DNA of 32,330 bases from Desulfosarcina cetonica JCM 12296 (lineage in GTDB: Bacteria > Desulfobacterota > Desulfobacteria > Desulfobacterales > Desulfosarcinaceae): positions 1 through 32,330 of the forward strand of contig NZ_BBCC01000059.1 in NCBI RefSeq assembly GCF_001311845.1, in the 5' to 3' direction. Position numbers and translations under genes: made by a program. Shown here piece by piece: positions 9,218 through 16,916 of the stretch (position 1 is the stretch's first letter; every line of letters begins with the position of its first letter). The notes under the pieces were generated by a model. The model made no database searches. It was not told the origin of the DNA and saw nothing but the letters and a program-made list of their open reading frames with translations.

Positions 9218-10432
9218 ATGTCAGAAGTCTATATAAGCAAAAAATCTTTCTACGATACACCCTTGGGAGATGACAAAGCGGTTGTGCCGGAAATGCGCAG
9301 GGATTGTTATGCCGTATTCGCCTGCCGGCATAAATTTTGTCGGGACGTCTGCCCGGTCTATTTCGAGACAAGGGATGAAACCACCGGCTCATATGGCCTG
9401 CATACCTCAATTTTAGGCATGGCCGAGGGACACGTGGCACTGTCGGATCTGCAAGACACGATTACGATGTGCCTGGAGTGCGGTGCCTGCGAGCTTCGCT
9501 GCCCCAATTCACTTTATACCGGAGATTTTTATGGTCAGTCGACAACTCTGGTCGACTTGGTTCGCAAGGTCAGGCGCGACCTCATCGCCCAAGGAACTCC
9601 GCCGGCCAATTGGGACGCCGTACAGAAATATATCGACCAGGACCTTGAGAAAGAAAATGGACCAAGCGATGCGCTGGTGAAATGGGCCGATGATCTCGAC
9701 CTGCCGAATGCCGGCGAAACAATGTTGTTCGTTGATTACTTCAATGCCGGACAAACAACGGATGTTCCCAGAAACGCGGTAAAAATATTGAAAGCCGCAG
9801 GTATTCGGTTCGGCATCCTCGACAAACCCTATCCGACACTGGGCGAATTGTACGAAAGCGATAAGGAAAAATGGATGGTCTATGCCGCGCAAAATATCGA
9901 TGCCCTTGCCAAGGCGGGCGCAAAGACCGTCATTCTGGTTAACCCTCACGATTATATCTTTTTCGTCAGGGAATATCCGAAATATTTTAATCTGCCTTTC
10001 GATGTCGTTTACATTACAGACTATCTGCTGAGCTTGTTTGAAGCTGGAAAGATTACGCTCAAGAACGAACTTCCCATCAACGCCACCTACCACGATCCCT
10101 GTTCCCTGAACAAACATGTCCTCAATTGGGAAGCGCCGCGCACACTGATCGAAGCCATCCCCGGCATCAGCTACAAAGCCGATGATCATATTCGGCAATG
10201 GGATTACTGCTGCGGTAATGGATTGAACAGCTTTAAACGGCTCAAGCCCGATGTTTCCTACAAGATCGGGTTGCGGCGGTTCAGCATGGCAGAGGAAGTT
10301 GGCGCCGAGCAATTGATTGTTGCCTGCCCCCACTGCCTGGATCAATTCACGGAAGTCAAGGCCAAGTCGGGAAGTAGCCTCGAGCCTGTCCATATTCTTG
10401 AACTGATCGCAAAGTCCATGGGGATCGATTAA
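9218..10432 (+). CDS. GlcF/HdrD-like iron-sulfur protein with one degenerate CCG domain
   Basis: 404-residue soluble electron-transfer protein, partner of the upstream FAD oxidase. The N-terminal cluster motif is unusual: C30-x5-C36-x4-C41-x3-C45-P instead of CxxCxxCxxxCP. The second, CLECGACELRCPN, is canonical. Two CCG (cysteine-rich) domains normally follow. Here the first has lost its cysteines: YPT where CCG is expected and NPHD in place of CPHC. The second is intact (YHDPCSLNKHV, WDYCCGNG, CPHCLDQF). In HdrB/HdrD the CCG domains bind noncubane [4Fe-4S] clusters, so this protein probably has only one such site. GGAGG precedes the ATG. The small gene at 10450 follows after 17 bp. Confidence 0.87.
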   Translation: MSEVYISKKSFYDTPLGDDKAVVPEMRRDCYAVFACRHKFCRDVCPVYFETRDETTGSYGLHTSILGMAEGHVALSDLQDTITMCLECGACELRCPNSLYTGDFYGQSTTLVDLVRKVRRDLIAQGTPPANWDAVQKYIDQDLEKENGPSDALVKWADDLDLPNAGETMLFVDYFNAGQTTDVPRNAVKILKAAGIRFGILDKPYPTLGELYESDKEKWMVYAAQNIDALAKAGAKTVILVNPHDYIFFVREYPKYFNLPFDVVYITDYLLSLFEAGKITLKNELPINATYHDPCSLNKHVLNWEAPRTLIEAIPGISYKADDHIRQWDYCCGNGLNSFKRLKPDVSYKIGLRRFSMAEEVGAEQLIVACPHCLDQFTEVKAKSGSSLEPVHILELIAKSMGID

Positions 10433-10449
10433 CCGATAAGGAGGCTTCC

Positions 10450-10638
10450 ATGTCAGAAAATGTCATTATTAAAAACGGTCACTTCCGCGTTGAACCGTGG
10501 AGAATGGAAAAAATTCAAACACAGGAATTGAGCGATTCCGAGAAAGAGCGGTTCGTTAAAAACAGGGAACAATGGCTGGATTGGATGAACCGTCACTTCG
10601 CAGATAAAACAATCCTGGCTCCCGATAAATATAAATAA
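10450..10638 (+). CDS. 62-residue operon-encoded protein of unknown function
   Basis: Short hydrophilic protein (MSENVIIKNGHFRVEPWRM...DKYK), rich in charged and aromatic residues (three Trp), with no cysteines, membrane segment or signal peptide. A helical stretch is likely around LSDSEKERFVKNREQWLDWM. It has a strong ribosome site (AAGGAGG six bases before ATG) and sits between the Fe-S protein and etfB on the same strand, so it is very probably translated. The position suggests a small subunit or assembly factor for the oxidase/Fe-S/ETF chain, but I recognise no family and that role is inference. Confidence 0.7.
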   Translation: MSENVIIKNGHFRVEPWRMEKIQTQELSDSEKERFVKNREQWLDWMNRHFADKTILAPDKYK

Positions 10639-10666
10639 TTTTGGGGGTTAACCTGTCAATCGGTTC

Positions 10667-10698
10667 GGTCGCATGAAACGAAGCCCTTCCATGCGACC
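10667..10698 (+). other. Intercistronic stem-loop before etfB
   Basis: Perfect 9-bp inverted repeat GGTCGCATG / CATGCGACC with a 14-nt loop in the 92-bp gap between the 62-residue gene and etfB. No T-run follows, so an mRNA-stability or processing element is more likely than a terminator. It may tune ETF expression relative to the upstream genes. Confidence 0.5.
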
Positions 10699-10730
10699 GG
10701 TCCCTTCCTTTCGAAGCCATTGGGGGAGAA

Positions 10731-11513
10731 ATGAGAATCGCCGTTTTAGTGAAACATGTTGTCGATTCAACAGAGGTCAGATTTGATGTCAACACCGGAG
10801 ACCTTCGCCTGCGCGGTCTTCCGGAAAAGATAAGCGATTATGACAAGCATGCCATCGAAGCAGCCGTAAGAATCAAGTCGGAGCTGAAGGCGACCGTAAC
10901 GGCCTTTAGCTATGGGTCCAAGGCGGCGCTCAAATCGCTGAAGGAAGCTGTTGCCATGGGCGTCGATGACGGCGTGCTGATCGCCGATCCGTCTGCCGAT
11001 AAAGGCTTCGATCCCATTTATACGGCCGACGTTTTATATCGCGCGATTCAACACCATGGGGGTGCGGATTTAATCCTTTCCGGGGCCATGACGGAAGATA
11101 TGACCCACATGATCACAAGCCCTGCGCTCGCCTTTTACGCGGGCATCCCGCACATTGCAAATGTCATCAAGATAGCGTCCGTTCGGGAAAATGAAATTGA
11201 AGGCGTTTTCGAAGCGGACGGCTACGAAAATACGTTTAAGGCATCCTTGCCGCTGGCCATTTCGGTGACGAGAAAATTGAACGATCCCCGATTGGCCACA
11301 AAAATTCAGATCCTCAAAGTTCCAGTGAAAAAGATCGCAACGATTTCACTGGACGATCTCGGCATCCCGCCTGGCGGTGAAGACGGGCCCCAGGCCACGT
11401 TCGATGCCTACGCCCCCATTACCAAGGACCGTAAAAAATTGATCATCGATGGCGATCCGGCACAAATGGTGACGACCTTGATCCAAAAAATCAAAGAGGA
11501 GAACTTATTGTGA
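10731..11513 (+). CDS. etfB: Electron transfer flavoprotein beta subunit
   Basis: 260-residue ETF beta subunit, forming with EtfA a soluble FAD carrier between dehydrogenases and a membrane quinone reductase. Family features: MRIAVLVKHVVDST at the N-terminus, ISDYDKHAIEAAVRIK near residue 35, the AMEAVAMG-like KEAVAMGVDDGVLI, and C-terminal KKPVKK-like ILKVPVKKIATISLDDLGI. The nucleotide-binding segment usually reading KQAIDGDTAQVGP (or a close variant) is replaced by SGAMTEDMTHMITSP, so it matches neither the common bifurcating nor the common non-bifurcating form. The stop overlaps the etfA start (GTGA), indicating translational coupling. The start ATG has GGGGGAG upstream. Confidence 0.92.
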   Translation: MRIAVLVKHVVDSTEVRFDVNTGDLRLRGLPEKISDYDKHAIEAAVRIKSELKATVTAFSYGSKAALKSLKEAVAMGVDDGVLIADPSADKGFDPIYTADVLYRAIQHHGGADLILSGAMTEDMTHMITSPALAFYAGIPHIANVIKIASVRENEIEGVFEADGYENTFKASLPLAISVTRKLNDPRLATKIQILKVPVKKIATISLDDLGIPPGGEDGPQATFDAYAPITKDRKKLIIDGDPAQMVTTLIQKIKEENLL

Positions 11514-12379
11514 AGACGCTTTTTCTTTCCAGCAATAAACGTTCGCTGCAGCAGCTTGCGGGCTTATCCGACGGGCTCGCGTTGACCGATGCGCCGGCCT
11601 TCGTATGCGTCGAACCATCGGCGTGCCTCCCCAGCGATGCGCTCGTCGCCATAAAAAAAGAAATCGAATTAAGCGCCTACGATCTTTTCATTCTGGCGGA
11701 CAGCGACGTCGATCAGGAGCTGGCGGCAGGCATCGCCATATCCATGAAAACCGGCTGTTCAACGAAATGCACCGGCATCGGCATCGATGGCGACGCCCTT
11801 CACGTTATTAGAGAAGTCTTCGGCGGACTGGCCAATTTGCATTTGGTTGCGGCAAAAAAGCCCTATGTTCTCACCGTTTCGAAAAGTTATCTGAACGCGG
11901 TGCCGCCCGCCGAAACGGAAATGACATTTACAACGATTTCCGTGAAGCCGGAACATGCCAGCGTTGCACTTTTAGATTCCAAACGAATTGAAAAGACAGT
12001 TGATTTAGTCAATGCGAAAAAGATCGTTTCCATCGGACGCGGGATCGACAAAAAAGAAAACCTTCCCATCATCGAAGCACTGGCAAAAGCCATGAATGCG
12101 GAATTGGGCTGTTCAAGACCGATATCGGAAGATTTCAAATGGCTGCCGCTGGAACGGCAGGTCGGACTGACCGGAGAAACCGTAAAACCGGATATGTATC
12201 TGGCCGTCGGCATTTCAGGCCAAGTCCAGCATCTTGTCGGCATGCGGGACGCCAAAGTCGTTATCGCCATTAATAACAACAAAAGCGCGCCGATTTTCGA
12301 ATTCTGCGATTACGGGCTTGTTGCCGATCTTTTCGAGATCGCGCCCCTGCTTACGCAACGTATTCAAGATCAAGCATAA
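11510..12379 (+). CDS. etfA: Electron transfer flavoprotein alpha subunit
   Basis: 289-residue ETF alpha subunit. The C-terminal FAD domain is well kept: LGCSRPISEDFKWLPLERQ, VGLTGETVKPDMYLAVGISG, QVQHLVGM, VVIAINNNKSAPIFEFCDYG, LVADLFEIAPLL. The N-terminal domain is short and divergent, and there is no N-terminal ferredoxin extension of the sort carried by some bifurcating EtfA proteins. The GTG start overlaps the etfB stop by 4 nt. The gene lies directly before the HdrD-like membrane oxidoreductase, as in ETF:menaquinone oxidoreductase loci of fatty-acid-oxidising deltaproteobacteria, which supports electron flow outward to quinone rather than bifurcation. Confidence 0.93.
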   Translation: MKTLFLSSNKRSLQQLAGLSDGLALTDAPAFVCVEPSACLPSDALVAIKKEIELSAYDLFILADSDVDQELAAGIAISMKTGCSTKCTGIGIDGDALHVIREVFGGLANLHLVAAKKPYVLTVSKSYLNAVPPAETEMTFTTISVKPEHASVALLDSKRIEKTVDLVNAKKIVSIGRGIDKKENLPIIEALAKAMNAELGCSRPISEDFKWLPLERQVGLTGETVKPDMYLAVGISGQVQHLVGMRDAKVVIAINNNKSAPIFEFCDYGLVADLFEIAPLLTQRIQDQA

Positions 12380-12441
12380 TGCTTTGCCCGATGTTGACCG
12401 AACCACGAGAAAAACCTCAATCGATAAAATGGTAAAAGTAA

Positions 12442-14487
12442 ATGCCTGAACGCCAATTCATGCCCTTTATGCCCGAGGCCACCAGCATTATCATGTATCT
12501 CGTTTTTTTCATCGCGCTGGCAGTGAATTTATACGGGTTGAAAAAGCTTACGGGACAGATCGATGAAAATTGCCGCGGTTTTTGCGTTAAAGCCGTTCAT
12601 GCTCTGCGACGCAGCCTCCAAACCAAATTTCGTTCTTTTTTTAGGATATTGGTTTTGCAAAGCAAAACAAATGAGGAGCCGTCCGGCAAGCGCTACCACA
12701 CGCCTTTTTTTTATGGATTTGTTGTTTTGTTGGTTGGCACGACGTTGGTTGCCCTTGAGAAAGATGTCATCCAGGCCATTGCGGATATAACCTTGTTAAA
12801 AGGGCCGGTTTACGCTTCGTTCGAGTTTCTTATGGACTCCGGCGGCATATTGATGGCCATTGGCATTCTCTTGTTGTTATGGCGGCGCTACGTCTTAAAA
12901 CCGAGCTATTTGCATTCCGACAAATGGGATTACTCCGTTCTGGCTTTGTTGTTGGCCATTGTCCTCACCGGATTTTTGGTGGAAGGCTGCCGCATCGGCT
13001 TGAACCCGGAAAATACCGTTTCAGCCTCATACGCCGGTACCGCGGTGTGGGCCATCCTGCCGTATCAATCCAATTCCACTGCGCTGCTCGGCCTTTACCG
13101 GGTGCTGTGGTTTTTCCATATGGCCCTGGGGATGTCATTCATCGCCGTGTTGCCGTTTACAAAATTGAAGCACCTTTTCCTGATTCCCATCAATTATGTT
13201 GTTAATCCCCCAAAGACCAATCTGGAACGGGCAAAACTCGACACGCCGTTTAACATTATGGCGCTTGAGGATCCGGACGGCGACAGCGATGCGGAGATCG
13301 GTAATATCGGCATTGGCACAATAAATGAATTATCCTGGTCGGAAAAGCTTCAATTCACAAGCTGCATCAACTGCGGCCGTTGCGAAAATGTATGCCCTGC
13401 CAACAATGCCGGACGGCGGTTGTCGCCAAGGAACGTGGTCCAAAAAGTGGCATCGGGCATCCTTGAAAATCCCGGTGAAGAGGATTTTTTGACTGGCAGC
13501 TTAAGCGCCGAAGAGATGTGGGGGTGCACCAACTGCTACGCCTGTGTCGAAGCATGCCCCGCATTTATCCGGCATGTGGATCATTTTCTCAACTTCAGGC
13601 GGCACATCGTCAACACCCAATTTGAAGAAGACGATAAGATTACCTTACTCAGCAACATGGAGCGTAATGGCAATCCATACGGCCTTCCCTCTTACGACCG
13701 CATCAAATGGATAGCCGACGCACCGCCCGATATTCTCAGCGAGGTCGAGTCCCCGGAAGTCCTTTATTTCATCGGTTGCTCATCCTGTTACAACCCCAGA
13801 TGTCAGGAAATCACCGATGCGGTCATTGGCATCATGAACGCTGCGAAGATCAACTTCTGTGTTTTGGGCGATGAGGAACGCTGTTGCGGTGAACCTGCAA
13901 AGCGCATCGGTGAAGAGGGACTGTTTCAAATGATCGCCATGCAAAATATCGAGTTGTTCAATTCGTATGGCACCCAAAAAATACTGGTTCACTGCCCGCA
14001 TTGCTACAACATGATCAAGCATGAATATCGGGATTTCGGAGGCGAATATGACGTCGTCCACCATACGGAACTGATCCGGCAACTCCTTTTTGAAAACCGA
14101 ATCAAGCCCAGCGCCAAAATCCAAGAGGCAACGTTCAGTTACCATGATCCCTGCAATCTCGGCCGGCTCAATGGGATTTATAACCCGCCGCGCGAAATTC
14201 TAAATACGTTTGGAGCGTTTAAAGAACTATCGCGGAACAAGGCGCATGCGTTCTGTTGCGGCGGGGGAGCGGGGAATGCTTTTTTCCAAGTCAAGGAAAA
14301 GAATCGTATCGGCAAACTGAGGATGGATGAAGCGATCGGGCAAGATATCGATGTCTTGGCCACGGCATGCCCATTTTGCATGATCATGTTCGATGATGCG
14401 GCCGGAAACTATGCAAAGGAGATGAATATGCCCGGAATAAAAGATATTGCCGAAATTGTAATGCAGCACATTTCCGCAGACCGATGA
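12442..14487 (+). CDS. Membrane ETF:quinone oxidoreductase of the NarI/HdrD type (EMO-like)
   Basis: 681-residue fusion. Residues about 12-250 form a NarI-like membrane domain of around five or six helices with histidines that could bind b-type haem (RYHTPFF, WFFHMALGMSF). The cytoplasmic part has two [4Fe-4S] motifs (C308-x2-C311-x2-C314-x3-C318 and C362-x2-C365-x2-C368-x3-C372), then two complete CCG domains (CCG at 481 with CPHC at 518; CCGGG at 605 with CPFC at 643). This is the domain plan of the ETF:(methyl)menaquinone oxidoreductase described in Geobacter and Syntrophus. Its place after etfBA gives the electron exit: reduced ETF to Fe-S to haem to menaquinone. The ribosome site is weak (GGTAAAAG). 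An N-terminal cysteine pair C44/C48 lies in a cytoplasmic loop. Confidence 0.9.
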   Translation: MPERQFMPFMPEATSIIMYLVFFIALAVNLYGLKKLTGQIDENCRGFCVKAVHALRRSLQTKFRSFFRILVLQSKTNEEPSGKRYHTPFFYGFVVLLVGTTLVALEKDVIQAIADITLLKGPVYASFEFLMDSGGILMAIGILLLLWRRYVLKPSYLHSDKWDYSVLALLLAIVLTGFLVEGCRIGLNPENTVSASYAGTAVWAILPYQSNSTALLGLYRVLWFFHMALGMSFIAVLPFTKLKHLFLIPINYVVNPPKTNLERAKLDTPFNIMALEDPDGDSDAEIGNIGIGTINELSWSEKLQFTSCINCGRCENVCPANNAGRRLSPRNVVQKVASGILENPGEEDFLTGSLSAEEMWGCTNCYACVEACPAFIRHVDHFLNFRRHIVNTQFEEDDKITLLSNMERNGNPYGLPSYDRIKWIADAPPDILSEVESPEVLYFIGCSSCYNPRCQEITDAVIGIMNAAKINFCVLGDEERCCGEPAKRIGEEGLFQMIAMQNIELFNSYGTQKILVHCPHCYNMIKHEYRDFGGEYDVVHHTELIRQLLFENRIKPSAKIQEATFSYHDPCNLGRLNGIYNPPREILNTFGAFKELSRNKAHAFCCGGGAGNAFFQVKEKNRIGKLRMDEAIGQDIDVLATACPFCMIMFDDAAGNYAKEMNMPGIKDIAEIVMQHISADR

Positions 14488-14596
14488 ATCTGCATGAAAT
14501 GCCGGTTTGGTTCCTTTTTTTAGTCTGTTTCAGCAATTGATACGGGTTTGAAAACCCAACAACATTTCATTGATATGATCAAGGGAGGTGAAATGA

Positions 14597-14815
14597 ATGG
14601 CTAACGTCAAACAAATGGAAATCGATCTTCCAGGATTGAGCGAGGACATGCGGTCTCAGATTGAAGCGCGAGTGAAGGAATTCGAGGAAAAACATGAACC
14701 CGATATCGTCAAGAATGGTCCGGGGTGGATCCCTCGGATTACGAAAAACGATTATTTTATCGCCATAACCATTAATTTGATCATCATCCTGTGGCTTGCC
14801 GGATCGTTTTTATAA
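14597..14815 (+). CDS. 72-residue protein with one C-terminal transmembrane helix
   Basis: Tiny membrane protein. Residues 1-50 are charged and partly helical (LSEDMRSQIEARVKEFEEKHE); residues about 52-72 form one hydrophobic helix (YFIAITINLIIILWLAGSFL) ending at the C-terminus, as in tail-anchored proteins. AGGGAGGTGA precedes it. An ATG four bases upstream runs into a stop after three codons, so 14597 is the start. It lies between the membrane oxidoreductase and the permease. It may be an auxiliary subunit of either, comparable with the small subunits of some symporters, but the single helix does not match DUF4212-type partners and I recognise no family. Confidence 0.72.
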   Translation: MANVKQMEIDLPGLSEDMRSQIEARVKEFEEKHEPDIVKNGPGWIPRITKNDYFIAITINLIIILWLAGSFL

Positions 14816-14826
14816 CGGCCACTTAT

Positions 14827-14865
14827 GTGCATCTTCGGAAAACAAGACCTAACCCCCGAATGCAC
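14827..14865 (+). other. Intercistronic stem-loop before the permease gene
   Basis: GTGCAT and TCGG (separated by a CT bulge) pair with CCGAATGCAC across a 17-nt loop. It lies just after the 72-residue gene and about 95 bp before the permease start. No T-run follows. Possible mRNA processing or partial termination. Confidence 0.35.
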
Positions 14866-14960
14866 GCTGAAACCACCTGACAACCTTATCGAATAGATCT
14901 TATCCGTATGCAGAAAATATTGAACGATACATTTTTTCCACACGTTAAATGGAGCTCAAG

Positions 14961-16367
14961 ATGAAAAACGGTGTCCTTTCCGATATTTTTTTTAACGTTG
15001 TTCCGGCAAATACCGGCGATCGAATTTACGGTGTGGTCGATTTGATGGCTGTTCAAATCTGTTTCGGTATCGCCGCGTGGTTCTTTTTGGTGGGGAGCTT
15101 GACGGGTCTGGCTGTCAAGGCCAGCGAAGCGGTGCCCATCGTTCTCTTCGGCAATTGCTTTCCATTGTTTCTTGTCGCACCGATGGCGGTCATTTTCGCC
15201 CGATATGGCGTCGAGCAGTGGCAGGGCTCGGCAGCCGTGCTTGGGCATAAATTCAAAGATCTTTGGCTCATTATGTATATTTCATCGAGCTTTGGATGGA
15301 TCGCCTATTCAGCATTCCTGTTCGGCGAAAGCGCCATCAAGTTCGTCGCCTTTTTCAATGGGCCCGCTTTTCTATCGAGTGAAGTGCCCGGAGCGATCGT
15401 GTTCGCCTTTATCGCAACGGTTATCGGTGCCTATGTCGCTTTTCTGGGGCCGAATGTTCTCCGGTGGTTTACGCGGATGACCGCATTGTTTCTGATGCTG
15501 GTTTTGTTCTATTTTATTTACCTGATTCTCACCAAGTATGGTGTGCATCAGATTTATTCGATGAGCCCGGCCAAACCCATGGCCACCCTGGCCTGGAGTC
15601 GCGCTTCGGCCATCGAATGGAACGTCGGTCTGGGGTTTTCCTGGGCATTCTGGTTCGGACAGTGGACCCGATTGGCCAAAAACGAAAAAGCGGCTTTTCA
15701 TGGATGCTTATGGGGATGGGGCGTTCTTGCCTGTTCCGCCGGTATCTTTTCGGCATTTACCGCTCTGACGCTAAAAGTCTACGACCCCAGTGAATGGATT
15801 CTGACGTTGGGCAGCCCGGTCGTTGCCATCATCGGTTTGGCGATGTTCGCCCTTGCCAATATCGGCTCCATCACCTGCCTCGTTTACCCGATGGCGATTA
15901 CTTATCGCAGTCGCTTTCCGAAAACCAAATGGACCACCACGATCATCATTTGCTCCGTATTCGCGCTCCTGTTGGAAAATCCCGTGGTCTTCGAGCATTA
16001 TGGTGTCTATTTGGCCTACATTGCCCTGTTGACCGGTACATACAGCGGCATCATGATGGCCGACTATGCCGTTATCGGTCGCGGAAGATGGGCCTGGTCC
16101 ATACGGCAGATTTATAACCGCCAATCCGGATATACCTATTGGAAAGGCATCAACCCGGCTGCGCTGATTGCAACGGTTGCCGCCGCCGGTTTTTATCTTT
16201 GGACGCTGGAGCCCTTAAAGTGGACCAGCGCCAATGGCCTTTTTCCTTATATCACAGCGGGAATTCCTTCGTTTTTCATTGCATTCATGGTTTACGCCGT
16301 TCTAATGAAATTTTGGATTATGAAAACGCTAGAGCCGCCGCTGGCTGGCGTGAAATGTCGAACCTGA
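14961..16367 (+). CDS. NCS1-family permease (nucleobase/hydantoin/allantoin type)
   Basis: About 468 residues with roughly twelve hydrophobic segments. Family signs of nucleobase:cation symporter-1: early G-x-N-like loop (VLFGNCFPLFLVAPMAV), ARYGVEQWQGSAAVLG, the helix-10/11 stretch GTYSGIMMADYAVIGRGRW, and YTYWKGINPAALIATVAA matching the conserved G-x-N-x-A segment. NCS1 carriers move cytosine, purines, uracil, allantoin, hydantoins or thiamine with Na+ or H+; the substrate here is unknown. An ATG lies at 14949, but the in-frame ATG at 14961 has GGAG six bases upstream and is preferred. As the only transporter in the operon it probably imports the compound oxidised by the GlcD-like enzyme, hinting at a nitrogen-containing substrate. 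Confidence 0.82.
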   Translation: MKNGVLSDIFFNVVPANTGDRIYGVVDLMAVQICFGIAAWFFLVGSLTGLAVKASEAVPIVLFGNCFPLFLVAPMAVIFARYGVEQWQGSAAVLGHKFKDLWLIMYISSSFGWIAYSAFLFGESAIKFVAFFNGPAFLSSEVPGAIVFAFIATVIGAYVAFLGPNVLRWFTRMTALFLMLVLFYFIYLILTKYGVHQIYSMSPAKPMATLAWSRASAIEWNVGLGFSWAFWFGQWTRLAKNEKAAFHGCLWGWGVLACSAGIFSAFTALTLKVYDPSEWILTLGSPVVAIIGLAMFALANIGSITCLVYPMAITYRSRFPKTKWTTTIIICSVFALLLENPVVFEHYGVYLAYIALLTGTYSGIMMADYAVIGRGRWAWSIRQIYNRQSGYTYWKGINPAALIATVAAAGFYLWTLEPLKWTSANGLFPYITAGIPSFFIAFMVYAVLMKFWIMKTLEPPLAGVKCRT

Positions 16368-16422
16368 GACCGGTGCGTTTCAACAGTGCCTTGCGATAAT
16401 CCATGAAACCAAAGGAGTCACC

Positions 16423-16875
16423 ATGCAGCAAAAGGAATTTAGAAATATTCTGCTTGCCGTGAGTTTAACGCAACTGACGGACAAGATTATCCCAACGGCG
16501 ATTTACATTGCCGGTAAATTCGATGCGGCCCTTCACCTTCTATTTGTTGTCAGGCTGTCAAGGGACGATTTGTTCAATACCCCTGGCGAAGTGTCCAAAA
16601 TTAAGGATGAATTGGTTGAAAAGGCCAAGCAAAAGCTTGAGGAATATGTGTCTGCCAATTTTAAAGGCATCGCTGTCAAGAAGAAGATCATTGGGGTCGG
16701 GGACCCGGCCGATGAGATTCTCGCTTATATCGAAAAAGAAGATATCGATTTCGCCATCATGGGAACCCACGGAAGAAGAGGTCTGAAAAAGACCTTTCTG
16801 GGAAGCGTTGCCAGTGAAGTCATCAAACGCTCGCCCGTTCCGGTGACCGTCATCAATCCAATGCGGATAAAATAG
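16423..16875 (+). CDS. Universal stress protein, UspA family
   Basis: 150-residue single Usp domain. It has the ATP-binding signature GTHGRRGLKKTFLGSVASEV (G-x2-G-x9-G-S form) near residue 113, and ends PVPVTVINP as usual, so it should bind ATP. Start ATG has AAAGGAG six bases upstream. It closes the co-directional run that begins at 7698; Usp genes often accompany transporters. It is the last gene of intermediate base composition: the next gene, 41 bp on, is GC-rich. Confidence 0.93.
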   Translation: MQQKEFRNILLAVSLTQLTDKIIPTAIYIAGKFDAALHLLFVVRLSRDDLFNTPGEVSKIKDELVEKAKQKLEEYVSANFKGIAVKKKIIGVGDPADEILAYIEKEDIDFAIMGTHGRRGLKKTFLGSVASEVIKRSPVPVTVINPMRIK

Positions 16876-16916
16876 AAAAAGAGTGAAAAACATAAATTTA
16901 TCTTATGGAGGCCTCT

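Noticed and set aside
14505..14535. T-run after the membrane oxidoreductase as an intrinsic terminator
   Set aside because: No stable stem precedes the seven T residues, and the next gene has its own strong ribosome site in the same direction.
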